Part shown: piece by piece, positions 23,880 to 31,575 of the stretch
How positions within the stretch are numbered: position 1 is the stretch's first letter
Layout: each line of letters starts with the position of its first letter
From: AG25 sp035517615
GTDB lineage: Bacteria > Gemmatimonadota > Gemmatimonadetes > Gemmatimonadales > GWC2-71-9
Assembly: GCA_035517615.1 (NCBI GenBank)
Contig: DATIYM010000008.1
Coordinates: 67,244-131,243, forward strand
Direction: 5' to 3'
DNA: 64,000 bases
Position numbers and translations under genes: made by a program
The notes under the pieces: model-generated
What the model was told of the DNA's origin: nothing
The model's database searches: none
The model's input: only the letters and a program-made list of their open reading frames with translations

Positions 23880-24837
23880 CGTACACCCGCGTCATCTGTT
23901 TGCGCCAGGAGAGGTCGAAATCCGTGTTGTCCATCGGCTTCGCGGGGTCGAAGGCCGCGAGCGCGGCCTGGGTGATGGCGTCATCGGATAGACGGCTTCC
24001 GGCGAGCGCGGCACCCGCTCCCTCGATCTGCTGCGGATAGCTCGCGACGGCGCCGAGCACGATGCGCGCTTCGGCCACCACCTCCCCGTCCCACCGGATC
24101 CAGGCTGCGACGCCGAGCACGGGAAAATCGAACGCCCCCCGCCGCCTGAGCTTCTCGTACACCGCGTCGGCGCCGCGCGTCAGAGGAACGTTCACGCGGA
24201 CGAGAATCTCGTCCGGGTCCTTTTCGAGATACCGGATCCCATCATTGCGATACAGTTGCGCCGCCCTAACGAGTCGGCTCCCCGCCGGTCCGGCGAACTC
24301 GAGCTCCGCGCCCAGCGCCACGGCCACTGGTGCCAGGTCTGACGAATTGACCGCCCAGCAGCGCGGACTCGATGGCGCGACCCAGCAGATCGCCCCGTCC
24401 TTTTTCATGCAGAAGTCGATCGCTTTCCGCCACTCGTACGTCTGATCGTAGTAGTTGCAACGCGTGTCGAGACAGAGATTGCCGCCCAGCGTGCCCATGT
24501 TGCGGAGCAGCGGGGTCGAGATGAGGGAGGCGGCCTGGGCGAGAACGTCGGCGGATCGGCGGACGGGCGCACAGGCGGACAGTTCTGTGAGCGTGATGCC
24601 CGCGCCAAGCTCGATGACTCGGTCTGCCTGTGCGCCCGTCCGCCGATCCGCCCTCAGCTCCCCAACGTGCATCAGCGAAATGACCGTCTTCGGCTCGTGT
24701 TGGCGCCGCTTCATGTTGGGGTAGAGGTCCGTACCCCCGGCCACGTACATGCCTGATGGTCCCGCGTCCACCTTCCGCGCGATTGCCTCGCGCAGCGTGG
24801 TGGGCTCGAAATACCTGAAGCTCGGCAGGCGGAGCAT
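23806..24837 (-). CDS. hcrB: 4-hydroxybenzoyl-CoA reductase-type FAD/[4Fe-4S] subunit
   Basis: The 343-residue FAD subunit of a molybdenum hydroxylase. The FAD loop VAGGTDLYPNMK (about 32-43) and LRNMGTLGGNL (about 111-121) are present. It carries the insertion that separates HcrB from other xanthine-dehydrogenase FAD subunits: LCLDTRCNYYDQTYEWR and then further cysteines, with Cys122, 127, 143, 151 and 160, of which four should ligate a [4Fe-4S] cluster. This points to a 4-hydroxybenzoyl-CoA reductase-like enzyme that passes low-potential electrons to a reductive dehydroxylation. Residues 62-72 and 86-96 are encoded by the two arms of a 30-bp inverted repeat. ATG shares one base with the hcrA stop codon. 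Confidence 0.88.
   Translation of the reverse strand: MLRLPSFRYFEPTTLREAIARKVDAGPSGMYVAGGTDLYPNMKRRQHEPKTVISLMHVGELRADRRTGAQADRVIELGAGITLTELSACAPVRRSADVLAQAASLISTPLLRNMGTLGGNLCLDTRCNYYDQTYEWRKAIDFCMKKDGAICWVAPSSPRCWAVNSSDLAPVAVALGAELEFAGPAGSRLVRAAQLYRNDGIRYLEKDPDEILVRVNVPLTRGADAVYEKLRRRGAFDFPVLGVAAWIRWDGEVVAEARIVLGAVASYPQQIEGAGAALAGSRLSDDAITQAALAAFDPAKPMDNTDFDLSWRKQMTRVYVTRALQALRDRRRRMAPLVTAHPT
24550..24652. repeat. 30-bp near-perfect inverted repeat inside hcrB
   Basis: Arm 24550-24579 and arm 24623-24652 are reverse complements over 30 bp with one mismatch, separated by 43 bp. The arms are made of imperfect GGCGGAC-like units (GGCGGATCGGCGGACGGGCG at the start of the left arm). Both arms are translated in frame within hcrB. 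The RNA could form a very stable hairpin in the coding region. A palindromic mobile repeat inserted in frame is possible; no other copy is in the window. Confidence 0.85.
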
Positions 24838-27218
24838 CAGTGCTCCGCCTCGGGAATCGGGACCGGCGTGGTTTCCGGCCAGTCGATATCGGGGAACGCG
24901 GCGGGTCCGAAGCGCGGCGCCTCACCCTTCGCTTTGCGGCGGAGCGCCTTGAGCACCTTCTCAGGCGTGATCGGTACCTCGTCGATCCGCACGCCGACCG
25001 CATCGTACACTGCGTTCGCGACGGCCGGCATGACGGGCAACAGCGGACCCTGGCCGACCTCCTTGGCTCCAAACGGACCGTTCGGATCGGGATGCTCGAC
25101 GATGTAGCTCGTGACCTCACACATTTCGAGCGTCGTGGGACTCTTGTACTCGAGCATGCTCGGTGCCTTGTGCACCATGCCGCGATTCGCCCGGTAGCTC
25201 ATCTCTTCCATCAACGTTTCGCCCAGCCCCATATAAACGCTTCCCTCGATCTGTCCGATGACCGCGGCGGCATTGATCGAACGGCCCACGTCATGCGCTA
25301 CCCAGATATGAGGAACGCGCACGATGCCGGTGTCGGGTTCGACCTCGACTTCGGCGACGGCGGCGCTGTAGGAATAAGCCGGGGAGGGGCCGACGCCCGA
25401 TCCGCGATACGGCGACGGATGGCGCGGTGGAGTGTAGGAGCCAACCGTTCCGACGGTTCCCTCGCGCGCTTCCGCCAGCTGCACGGCCGCGGCGAACGTC
25501 ATGGCATTTGACGGATCGCCGGAGTCGAACACGCGCGATCTGGCGAAGGTCACGCGGTGCTCCGGAATGCCCAGCATGGGCGCGGCATGCCGTGCAATCA
25601 CCGCGCGTGCCCGCTTTGCCGCCACTACGCAGGCATTCCCCGTCATCAGCGTAACCCGACTCGAGTAACTGCCGAGGTCGACCGGGGTGAGATCGGTATC
25701 CCCGGCCACCACGGCCACGTCGAACGGATCGATCCCGAGCACCTCCGCGGTGACGATCGCCAGCACCGAGTCCGATCCCTGCCCGATCTCCGTCGAACCA
25801 CAGAAGACGGTCACCCCGCCGCCACGGTCGCATTTGAGCTGCACGCCGGAATGCGGCATGTCGTTCCAGTAGATCGGAAGTCCGGCGCCGGTGATGTAAC
25901 TCGAGCACGCCAGCCCGACGCCTTTGCCGTAGGGGAGCCGGCGAAACTTGGTCGCCCATGCGGATCCCGCGACAACCTTGCGAATGCAATCGCCCAGCCC
26001 CATCGATCCAATCCGGAGATGATTGACGGTGATGCTTCCGGCCGGCACGAGCTGGCGCAGCCTGAGCTCGGCGGGATCGATGTTCAGCTGCTCCGCGATC
26101 TTGTCGAGGTGGACTTCGAGCGCGAAGCGCGGTTGCGGCGTTCCGTGCCCGCGCTTGGGACCGCACGGCGGCTTGTTGGTGAACATGCGCGCGCCGCGGA
26201 ATCGGTAGCGCGGAACGACGTACGTCACGGTCTGGAGCGCGCCGGTATAGTAGGTGCTGGCCACACCGTACGACCCATAGGCTCCGCCATCGAGCAGCGA
26301 TTTGAAATCGAGCGCCGTGATCGTTCCGTCGCGCTTTACTCCTGTCCGGATCCACATCAGCGTGGGATGCCGGCCGCGATGACAGTAGAACACTTCTTCG
26401 CGCGTGAGCGTGATCTTCACCGGACGCCCGGTTTCCATCGCGAGTTTGGCGACCACCATCTCGTGGCCGAACGGATCACTCTTGCCACCGAAGGCGCCGC
26501 CGTTGGGCGTGGCCACCACGCGAATCCGCGCGGGCTCGAGCTCGAGCACCCGGGCGAGCGCGCGGTGCACGTAGTGTGGCGTCTGGGTGGAGCTCCAGAG
26601 CACGAGCCTTCCGTCGGCCGACCAGCTGGCCACTGCGGCGTGCTGCTCCATCGGCAGGTGGGTGTTACCCGCGAAGAAAAAGGTGTCCTCGCGTACCACG
26701 TCGGCGGACTTGAATCCCTCTTCCACACCGCCGAAATCCAGCGCGATGAGCTTGTGCACATTCCCGGATGGGCCGTACTCGTGGATGCGCGGCTCGGGCT
26801 TCGCGAGCGCGTCTTCCGGCGACGTGATCTCCGGCAATGGCTCGTACTCGACCGTGATCAGCTCGAGTGCCGCGGTCGCAATCTCCTCGCTCGTCGCCGC
26901 GACCGCGGCAACCGGATCCCCTACGAACCGCACGGTATCGAGCGCCAGCGCATGTTCATCCTGGCTCACGGGCAGGATGCCGAACGGAATGGGTAGATCG
27001 CGACCCACGAGGACGGCCTTCACTCCTTCCAGCGCCGAGGCTCGGCTCGTATCGATGTTCCGGATGCGCGCGTGCCCGTGCGGGGAGCGCAGCAGCCGGG
27101 CGAACAGCATACGCGGCAGTGCGATATCGTCGGCAAACCGGGTTTGTCCCGTGACCTTCGCGGTCGCGTCGATTTTTCTGGTCGCGGTTCCGACGACGCG
27201 GAGCGTTTCAGCTCCCAT
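24837..27218 (-). CDS. hcrA: 4-hydroxybenzoyl-CoA reductase-type molybdopterin subunit
   Basis: The 793-residue catalytic subunit of the xanthine dehydrogenase family, binding molybdopterin cytosine dinucleotide. Landmarks are KVTGQTRFADDI at the N terminus, AFGGKSDPFGHEMVVAKLA, DGGAYGSYGVASTYYTGAL, FTNKPPCGPKRGHGTPQPRF, and the late FGAKEVGQG segment with the conserved active-site Glu. The tyrosine-rich YGVASTYYTG and the NKPPCGPKRGHGT stretch match 4-hydroxybenzoyl-CoA reductase better than purine or CO dehydrogenases. It lies between hcrC (11-bp overlap) and hcrB (1-bp overlap). No aromatic-CoA ligase or maturation genes are in the window, so the real substrate is open. Confidence 0.86.
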   Translation of the reverse strand: MGAETLRVVGTATRKIDATAKVTGQTRFADDIALPRMLFARLLRSPHGHARIRNIDTSRASALEGVKAVLVGRDLPIPFGILPVSQDEHALALDTVRFVGDPVAAVAATSEEIATAALELITVEYEPLPEITSPEDALAKPEPRIHEYGPSGNVHKLIALDFGGVEEGFKSADVVREDTFFFAGNTHLPMEQHAAVASWSADGRLVLWSSTQTPHYVHRALARVLELEPARIRVVATPNGGAFGGKSDPFGHEMVVAKLAMETGRPVKITLTREEVFYCHRGRHPTLMWIRTGVKRDGTITALDFKSLLDGGAYGSYGVASTYYTGALQTVTYVVPRYRFRGARMFTNKPPCGPKRGHGTPQPRFALEVHLDKIAEQLNIDPAELRLRQLVPAGSITVNHLRIGSMGLGDCIRKVVAGSAWATKFRRLPYGKGVGLACSSYITGAGLPIYWNDMPHSGVQLKCDRGGGVTVFCGSTEIGQGSDSVLAIVTAEVLGIDPFDVAVVAGDTDLTPVDLGSYSSRVTLMTGNACVVAAKRARAVIARHAAPMLGIPEHRVTFARSRVFDSGDPSNAMTFAAAVQLAEAREGTVGTVGSYTPPRHPSPYRGSGVGPSPAYSYSAAVAEVEVEPDTGIVRVPHIWVAHDVGRSINAAAVIGQIEGSVYMGLGETLMEEMSYRANRGMVHKAPSMLEYKSPTTLEMCEVTSYIVEHPDPNGPFGAKEVGQGPLLPVMPAVANAVYDAVGVRIDEVPITPEKVLKALRRKAKGEAPRFGPAAFPDIDWPETTPVPIPEAEH

Positions 27219-27726
27219 AAAGCGTTTCTCTTGCGGGCGACGCCGCCTCGCCGCGCATCCGCCGTGCGGCGAGCTCGACCGCCTCGTAGATCTTTATGTA
27301 GCCGGTGCAGCGGCAAAGATTGCCCGCGAGGGCTTCTTTGATCCGCGCGCGTGATGGGGTGGGATCGAGGCGGAGCAGCGCGGCCGCGGCAAGCAGGAAC
27401 GCCGGAGTGCAGTAGCCGCACTGTGCCGCCCCCAGCTCGGCGAACGCCTCCTGCAAGGGATGGAGCCGCGCGCCGTCTGCCATTCCTTCGACGGTCTCGA
27501 TCCGCCGTCCGGCGCAGGCCTGTCCGAGCACGAGACAGGAGAGCACAGGCAGCTGATCGAGCAGCACCGTGCAGGTGCCGCATTCACCGAGCTCGCAGCC
27601 GTGCTTCGTGCCCGTGAGGCCGAGATCCTCGCGGAGCACCTCGAGCAATGTCTTATGCGGGGCGAAGGCCGCTTCTACGCGCTCCCCGTTCAGCTCGAAG
27701 CCGAGCTGCACTTTGGTCGCGCTCAT
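27208..27726 (-). CDS. hcrC: 4-hydroxybenzoyl-CoA reductase-type [2Fe-2S] subunit
   Basis: The 172-residue iron-sulfur subunit. It has a plant-ferredoxin-like cluster (CELGECGTCTVLLD with the fourth Cys in LSCL) and a second [2Fe-2S] cluster in the helical domain (CGYCTPAF and NLCRCTGY). It transfers electrons between the molybdenum centre and the FAD subunit. It is the first gene of the three-gene operon. ATG 27726 follows a TACGTT -10-like hexamer by 6 nt; a GGAG/GAGG run lies further upstream, so the transcript may be leaderless. Confidence 0.92.
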   Translation of the reverse strand: MSATKVQLGFELNGERVEAAFAPHKTLLEVLREDLGLTGTKHGCELGECGTCTVLLDQLPVLSCLVLGQACAGRRIETVEGMADGARLHPLQEAFAELGAAQCGYCTPAFLLAAAALLRLDPTPSRARIKEALAGNLCRCTGYIKIYEAVELAARRMRGEAASPARETLYGS

Positions 27727-27782
27727 GCGTGTAACGTACTCTTCCTCTCCTGACGGGGCGACCGCAGTTTTCGGCGACGCGA

Positions 27783-28241
27783 ATGAACACCGCTGAGTCG
27801 GTCGGACTGTGTTTCAGCTGCCGTTGGATGCGCGCCGTCGCGACGCGACGCGCGTCGCTGTACTTCCGGTGTGCGCGCGCGGAGGCCGACCCCCGGTTTC
27901 CGCGCTATCCCCAGTTGCCCGTCCGCGCCTGCACGGGATATGAGGACGCGATGCTCTACGTGATCCTGATCAACTACACCAAGCCGCTCGCCGACGTCGA
28001 TGCCGTCCGGGCACGGCACATCGAACACATCGAGCGCTACGCCTCGCAAGGAATATTCCATGCATGGGCGCGGCGGAACCCTCCCACCGGGGGCGTGCTG
28101 ATCGCGATGGCTCCGGATCGCGCGGCGCTCGAGGCCGTGGTTGCCCAGGATCCCTACGTTGCGGCCGGCGTCGCCCAGCCTGAAATCGTCGAGTTCGCTG
28201 CCGCAAATATCAGCGGAGTGTTCCGCGTCGCGAAATCGTAA
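27783..28241 (+). CDS. Fusion of a small Cys4 domain with a YciI-like domain
   Basis: A 152-residue frame with two parts. Residues 1-54 contain four cysteines (Cys10, 13, 30, 50) in the pattern of a small zinc-ribbon-like protein usually found alone, with DPRFPRYPQLPV and CTGYE as landmarks. Residues 57-152 are a YciI-like dimeric alpha-beta barrel (LYVILINYTKPL, RHIEHIERYASQGIF, DPYVAAGVAQPEIVEF). A second ATG at 27951, beginning the YciI part, has its own GAGG at 6 nt, so the YciI domain may also be made separately. The upstream ATG 27783 lacks a clear ribosome site. Function of both parts unknown. Transcribed away from hcrC. Confidence 0.7.
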   Translation: MNTAESVGLCFSCRWMRAVATRRASLYFRCARAEADPRFPRYPQLPVRACTGYEDAMLYVILINYTKPLADVDAVRARHIEHIERYASQGIFHAWARRNPPTGGVLIAMAPDRAALEAVVAQDPYVAAGVAQPEIVEFAAANISGVFRVAKS

Positions 28242-28353
28242 GGTATTGCGGCAGCCCAACTTGTAATATTGCCGCTGGCGCCGCTATTGCGCGGCGCGAC
28301 GCGTTTTCCCAGTTTCGCTGCCGCGCCCCCGCACACAAATCAAGCGAGGTAAG

Positions 28354-29277
28354 GTGGTCCGCCCGAGTTTCGTGGAGAGGGCCAAGCTGTTCTTTTTCCG
28401 CCACTTCGAGCGGATTTTCGTGCTGCTCTTGGTCGGCGCGATGGTGGTCATCCACGCCGCAATCGATGACAAGCTTGCATTCCTGAATTTCTATTACCTG
28501 CCGATGATCCTCGCCGGGTTTTACGGCGGTCGGCGCTTTGCCGTGATGTCCGGGCTGTTCGTCGTGGGGCTCGTATTCTTCTTTCAGGCGGTGCAGGGAC
28601 TGGATTCGGCGCCGGGGTTCTCGACGCCGGTGCTGCTCGCCCTCGTTCCCTGGGGCGGGTTTCTCATCCTGACGGGCTACGTGGTGGGGAAACTCGCGGA
28701 GCAACGGGAGCTGCGTCTGGGCGAAGTGAAGAACGCCTATCTCGCGACGCTCGAGCTGCTCGCCTTTCACATCGAATCCACTGAGAAGCATCAGCAGGGG
28801 CACAGCACGCGCGTGGCGCAGGTGGCCGACGCGATCGCGAACGAGCTCCGGCTATCGGAGGACGACCGCGAAAATCTGCACGTGGCGGCGTTGCTGCACG
28901 AGGTGGGAACCCGCGACCAGCGGCTGCTTCGGCTCCTGGCGCGGTCGGAAAGCGATGCGACGGTTTCCGTCGCGCGCGCCATGCACGGCGCGGCCGCGAT
29001 CATCGCGGAGTATGGTCACTACTACGAAATCGTCGGCGAAGACTGGGAGATCGATTCGCTTCCAATCCCGCTGACGGTAAAGATCCTCGCCGTGGCGGAT
29101 TCCTTCGAGACGCTGCAAATGGCCACGCCGGTGCGTGAGGCATTCCCCAAATGGCGGGCGCTCGAGGAGATCGAAAAGGGCGTGGGAAAGACGTTCGCGT
29201 TGGCCGCGGTCCGCGCGCTGCGCGTGGTCGCCGGCCAACCGGAAGCGCTGGCTCGCGGAGCGCTAAAGGTCGTTTGA
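28354..29277 (+). CDS. Membrane protein with a degenerate HD-type phosphohydrolase domain
   Basis: A 307-residue protein with about four membrane helices in residues 20-115 and a cytosolic HD-GYP-like domain. The domain starts correctly (HSTRVAQVADAIANEL, His150) but has HE (His182-Glu183, LLHEVG) in place of the HD dyad and lacks the GYP loop. The later VKILAVADSFETL helix is kept. Cyclic-di-GMP hydrolysis is therefore doubtful; a regulatory or binding role is more likely. It starts with GTG 28354, preceded by GAGG at 5 nt. The last 15 bp overlap fabI tail-to-tail. Confidence 0.78.
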   Translation: MVRPSFVERAKLFFFRHFERIFVLLLVGAMVVIHAAIDDKLAFLNFYYLPMILAGFYGGRRFAVMSGLFVVGLVFFFQAVQGLDSAPGFSTPVLLALVPWGGFLILTGYVVGKLAEQRELRLGEVKNAYLATLELLAFHIESTEKHQQGHSTRVAQVADAIANELRLSEDDRENLHVAALLHEVGTRDQRLLRLLARSESDATVSVARAMHGAAAIIAEYGHYYEIVGEDWEIDSLPIPLTVKILAVADSFETLQMATPVREAFPKWRALEEIEKGVGKTFALAAVRALRVVAGQPEALARGALKVV

Positions 29278-30177
29278 GCCCGGCAGCGGCGCCGGCGCTA
29301 CGGCCATCCCCATGATGTGGTAGCCGTTGTCGACGTAGATCACCGAGCCCGTGATCGCCCGCGCCAGCGGGGACAGCAGAAAGAGCGCGGTGTTTCCCAC
29401 ATCTTCGGCATCGATCTGCCGCTGGAGCGGTGAATTCGCGGTCGTGTAGGCGATCATCTGATCGATGAACCCGATCGCGCTCGCCGCCCGCGAAGCCCAC
29501 GGGCCCGCGGAAATCGCGTTGACTCGCACGTTGAATCGCCGTCCCGCCTCGTACGCCAGCGTTCTCGTGTCCGCTTCGAGTGCCGCCTTGGCGGACGACA
29601 TGCCGCCGCCATATCCCGGAATGACCCGCTGCCCCGCCATGTAGCTGAGCGAAAGAAACGCGCCATGCGGCCGCATCAGCGGTCCGAGATGGCTGACCAG
29701 GCTGACGTTGCTGTACGCGCTAACGCTCAACGCTTCGAGGTACCCGCGCCGGCTCGTGTCCACGAGCGGCTTTTTGACCTCCGGCGCGTTCGCCAGGCTG
29801 TGCACCACGATGTCGAGCGACTGGCCGCCGAACTCGCCGCGCAGCCGCTCGGTCATCCCCGCGATGCTGAAATCGCCCACGTCGCGGTAGCGTTTGTTCT
29901 CGCGGATGTCGGGCGGCGCGTCGTCCAGCGTGTCGAACGCGGCATCGAGCGGGTAGATCCGCTCGAACGCGAGCGGCGCACCGCTCGAGAGCGTGAGCGC
30001 ATCGGCGATTTTTCCGCGCTCGAGCAGCTTCGTAAAGATGCCCAATGCCGGGGGCCAGGTGCCGACACAGATGGTTGCCCCCGCTTCGGCCAGCGCCTTG
30101 GCGATGGCGAAGCCGAATCCCGATGCGTCGGCCACGCCGGCGACCAGCGCTCGTTTTCCGGTCAGATCGATGTTCAC
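29263..30177 (-). CDS. fabI: Enoyl-[acyl-carrier-protein] reductase, plant-type
   Basis: NADH-dependent last reduction of fatty-acid elongation; 304 residues, longer than E. coli FabI (about 262). It has GKRALVAGVADASGFGFAIA, then GTWPPALGIF, an insertion near residues 55-90, HSLANAPEV, and YGGGMSSAKAALE with the catalytic Tyr/Lys pair. The GTWxPAL segment and the insertion match the chloroplast-type enzymes. GTG 30177 is preferred over an upstream in-frame codon because AAAGGA lies 5 nt before it and the family starts there. It follows fabH after 10 bp. Triclosan and isoniazid-type sensitivity cannot be predicted from sequence alone. Confidence 0.93.
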   Translation of the reverse strand: MNIDLTGKRALVAGVADASGFGFAIAKALAEAGATICVGTWPPALGIFTKLLERGKIADALTLSSGAPLAFERIYPLDAAFDTLDDAPPDIRENKRYRDVGDFSIAGMTERLRGEFGGQSLDIVVHSLANAPEVKKPLVDTSRRGYLEALSVSAYSNVSLVSHLGPLMRPHGAFLSLSYMAGQRVIPGYGGGMSSAKAALEADTRTLAYEAGRRFNVRVNAISAGPWASRAASAIGFIDQMIAYTTANSPLQRQIDAEDVGNTALFLLSPLARAITGSVIYVDNGYHIMGMAVAPAPLPGSNDL

Positions 30178-30187
30178 GGAGTCCTTT

Positions 30188-31183
30188 CTACCAGCGGATC
30201 GCGGCACTGGCCCAGGTGAATCCCGAGCCGAACGCCGCGAGCACGAGCAGCTCGCCGCGATTCAGCCGGTTCTGCGCCAGCGCTTCATGGAGCGCGATGG
30301 GAATCGATGCGGCGGTCGTATTGCCATACTTGTGGATGTTGGCGAACACCTGATCGTCCCGCAGCGACATCTCCTTCGCGAGCATGTCGATGATGCGGAG
30401 ATTGGCCTGGTGCGGGACCAGGAGCCTCATGTCGGGTGTGGTGAAGCCGTTGGTGCAAAGCGCGAGCTCCACCGCTTCCCGCATGCGGACCGATGCGGCC
30501 TTGAACACCTCCCGGCCGTCCATCACCGGCCGGTGCAGGCCCGCTGCGAGCATCTCGACGCTCACGTACGGATCGTGCGCGAGTCCGGGGCCGTCGACCC
30601 AGAGTTTTTCAGCGTCCCGACCATCGGAGAACAAATGGGTGGACAGCACCCCGCGCCGGGGATCGTCGGTAGCGCCGAGGATCACGGCACCGGCCCCGTC
30701 GCCGAACAGCACGGCCGTGTCGCGACCCCGCGTCGTTTTGTCGAGGCCTCGAGAGTGCACCTCGGCGCCGACGAGCAGAATGCGGCGGTATTGTCCCGAG
30801 CGGACCCACGCATCCGCGATGGAGAGCCCGTAGATGAACCCGCTGCACTGATTCCGCACGTCGACGGCGGGAATATTCGAGACGCCGAGCTCGCGCTGGA
30901 GGAAGACGCCGTTGCCGGGTTCGAAATGATCGGGCGTGCAGGTACAGTAGATGATGCAGTCCAGATCCGAGGATCGAAGGCCGGCCCGCTCGAGCGCCAC
31001 GGCCGCCGCTGCGCGCGCGAGCGTGGCCCCTGTATCGCCCGGCTCGACCCAGTGACGCGTGCGGATCCCGCTGCGCTGGGTGATCCACTCATCCGAGGTA
31101 TCCATGAGCTTCGCGAGGTCGTCATTCGTGACCACGCGCGCCGGAACGTGAAAGCCGGTCGCGATGAATTCAGTCCGCGGCAT
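30188..31183 (-). CDS. fabH: Beta-ketoacyl-ACP synthase III
   Basis: Starts fatty-acid synthesis by condensing acyl-CoA with malonyl-ACP; 331 residues. The catalytic triad is visible: Cys113 in NQCSGF, His in PHQANLRI and Asn in KYGNTTAASIP. The N terminus has the family sequence TNDDLAKLMDTSDEWI. GAGG lies 7 nt before ATG 31183. It is the first gene of the fabH-fabI pair. A FabH-like enzyme of secondary metabolism is less likely given the fabI neighbour. Confidence 0.95.
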   Translation of the reverse strand: MPRTEFIATGFHVPARVVTNDDLAKLMDTSDEWITQRSGIRTRHWVEPGDTGATLARAAAAVALERAGLRSSDLDCIIYCTCTPDHFEPGNGVFLQRELGVSNIPAVDVRNQCSGFIYGLSIADAWVRSGQYRRILLVGAEVHSRGLDKTTRGRDTAVLFGDGAGAVILGATDDPRRGVLSTHLFSDGRDAEKLWVDGPGLAHDPYVSVEMLAAGLHRPVMDGREVFKAASVRMREAVELALCTNGFTTPDMRLLVPHQANLRIIDMLAKEMSLRDDQVFANIHKYGNTTAASIPIALHEALAQNRLNRGELLVLAAFGSGFTWASAAIRW

Positions 31184-31260
31184 CTCGGGCCTCGCTAGGC
31201 GGTTGCGGGGTCACAGGGAATGGGGAAGATTTCGCCCCCGGTCGAGCAAAGCAAGGGAGC

Positions 31261-31518
31261 ATGGATCTATTCGTGACCACGGAGCAGCTCGCGGCGCTGC
31301 GCGGCGCGAAACATCTTCCCGATGTGCTCGCGCGCGTACTGTCGCAGTCTCGGCCGAGCGGCGCTGGATACCTGCTCACGCTTACCTACGAGGAAGCCAC
31401 GGCGCTGAACGAACTGTGCGCCTGGAACGTGCACACCGATGCCGCGGGCGCTATCACGCCATCCTCCCGGGTGTTCGAGGACGTCGTGACCGCGATCATG
31501 AATCATCCGGAATATTAG
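31261..31518 (+). CDS. Small protein of unknown function
   Basis: An 85-residue, mildly acidic soluble protein. The sequence is helical in appearance (EQLAALRGAKHLPDVLARVL, YEEATALNELCAWN) and has one cysteine. I do not recognise a family. ATG 31261 has a GGGAG just upstream, at short spacing. It diverges from fabH and precedes the S9 peptidase gene by 57 bp on the same strand. Confidence 0.6.
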   Translation: MDLFVTTEQLAALRGAKHLPDVLARVLSQSRPSGAGYLLTLTYEEATALNELCAWNVHTDAAGAITPSSRVFEDVVTAIMNHPEY

Positions 31519-31575
31519 AGGGCGGTCGGCCGCGGTAACGCGGTCGAAGGCGGTAATAAATCGAAAGGACAATCG

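Noticed and set aside
24550..24652. Inverted repeat as ends of an insertion sequence
   Set aside because: Only 43 bp lie between the arms, no transposase is present, and the frame of hcrB is intact.
25557..26996. 479-codon plus-strand open frame
   Set aside because: It is antisense to hcrA and rich in Arg, His and Gly without domain signatures.
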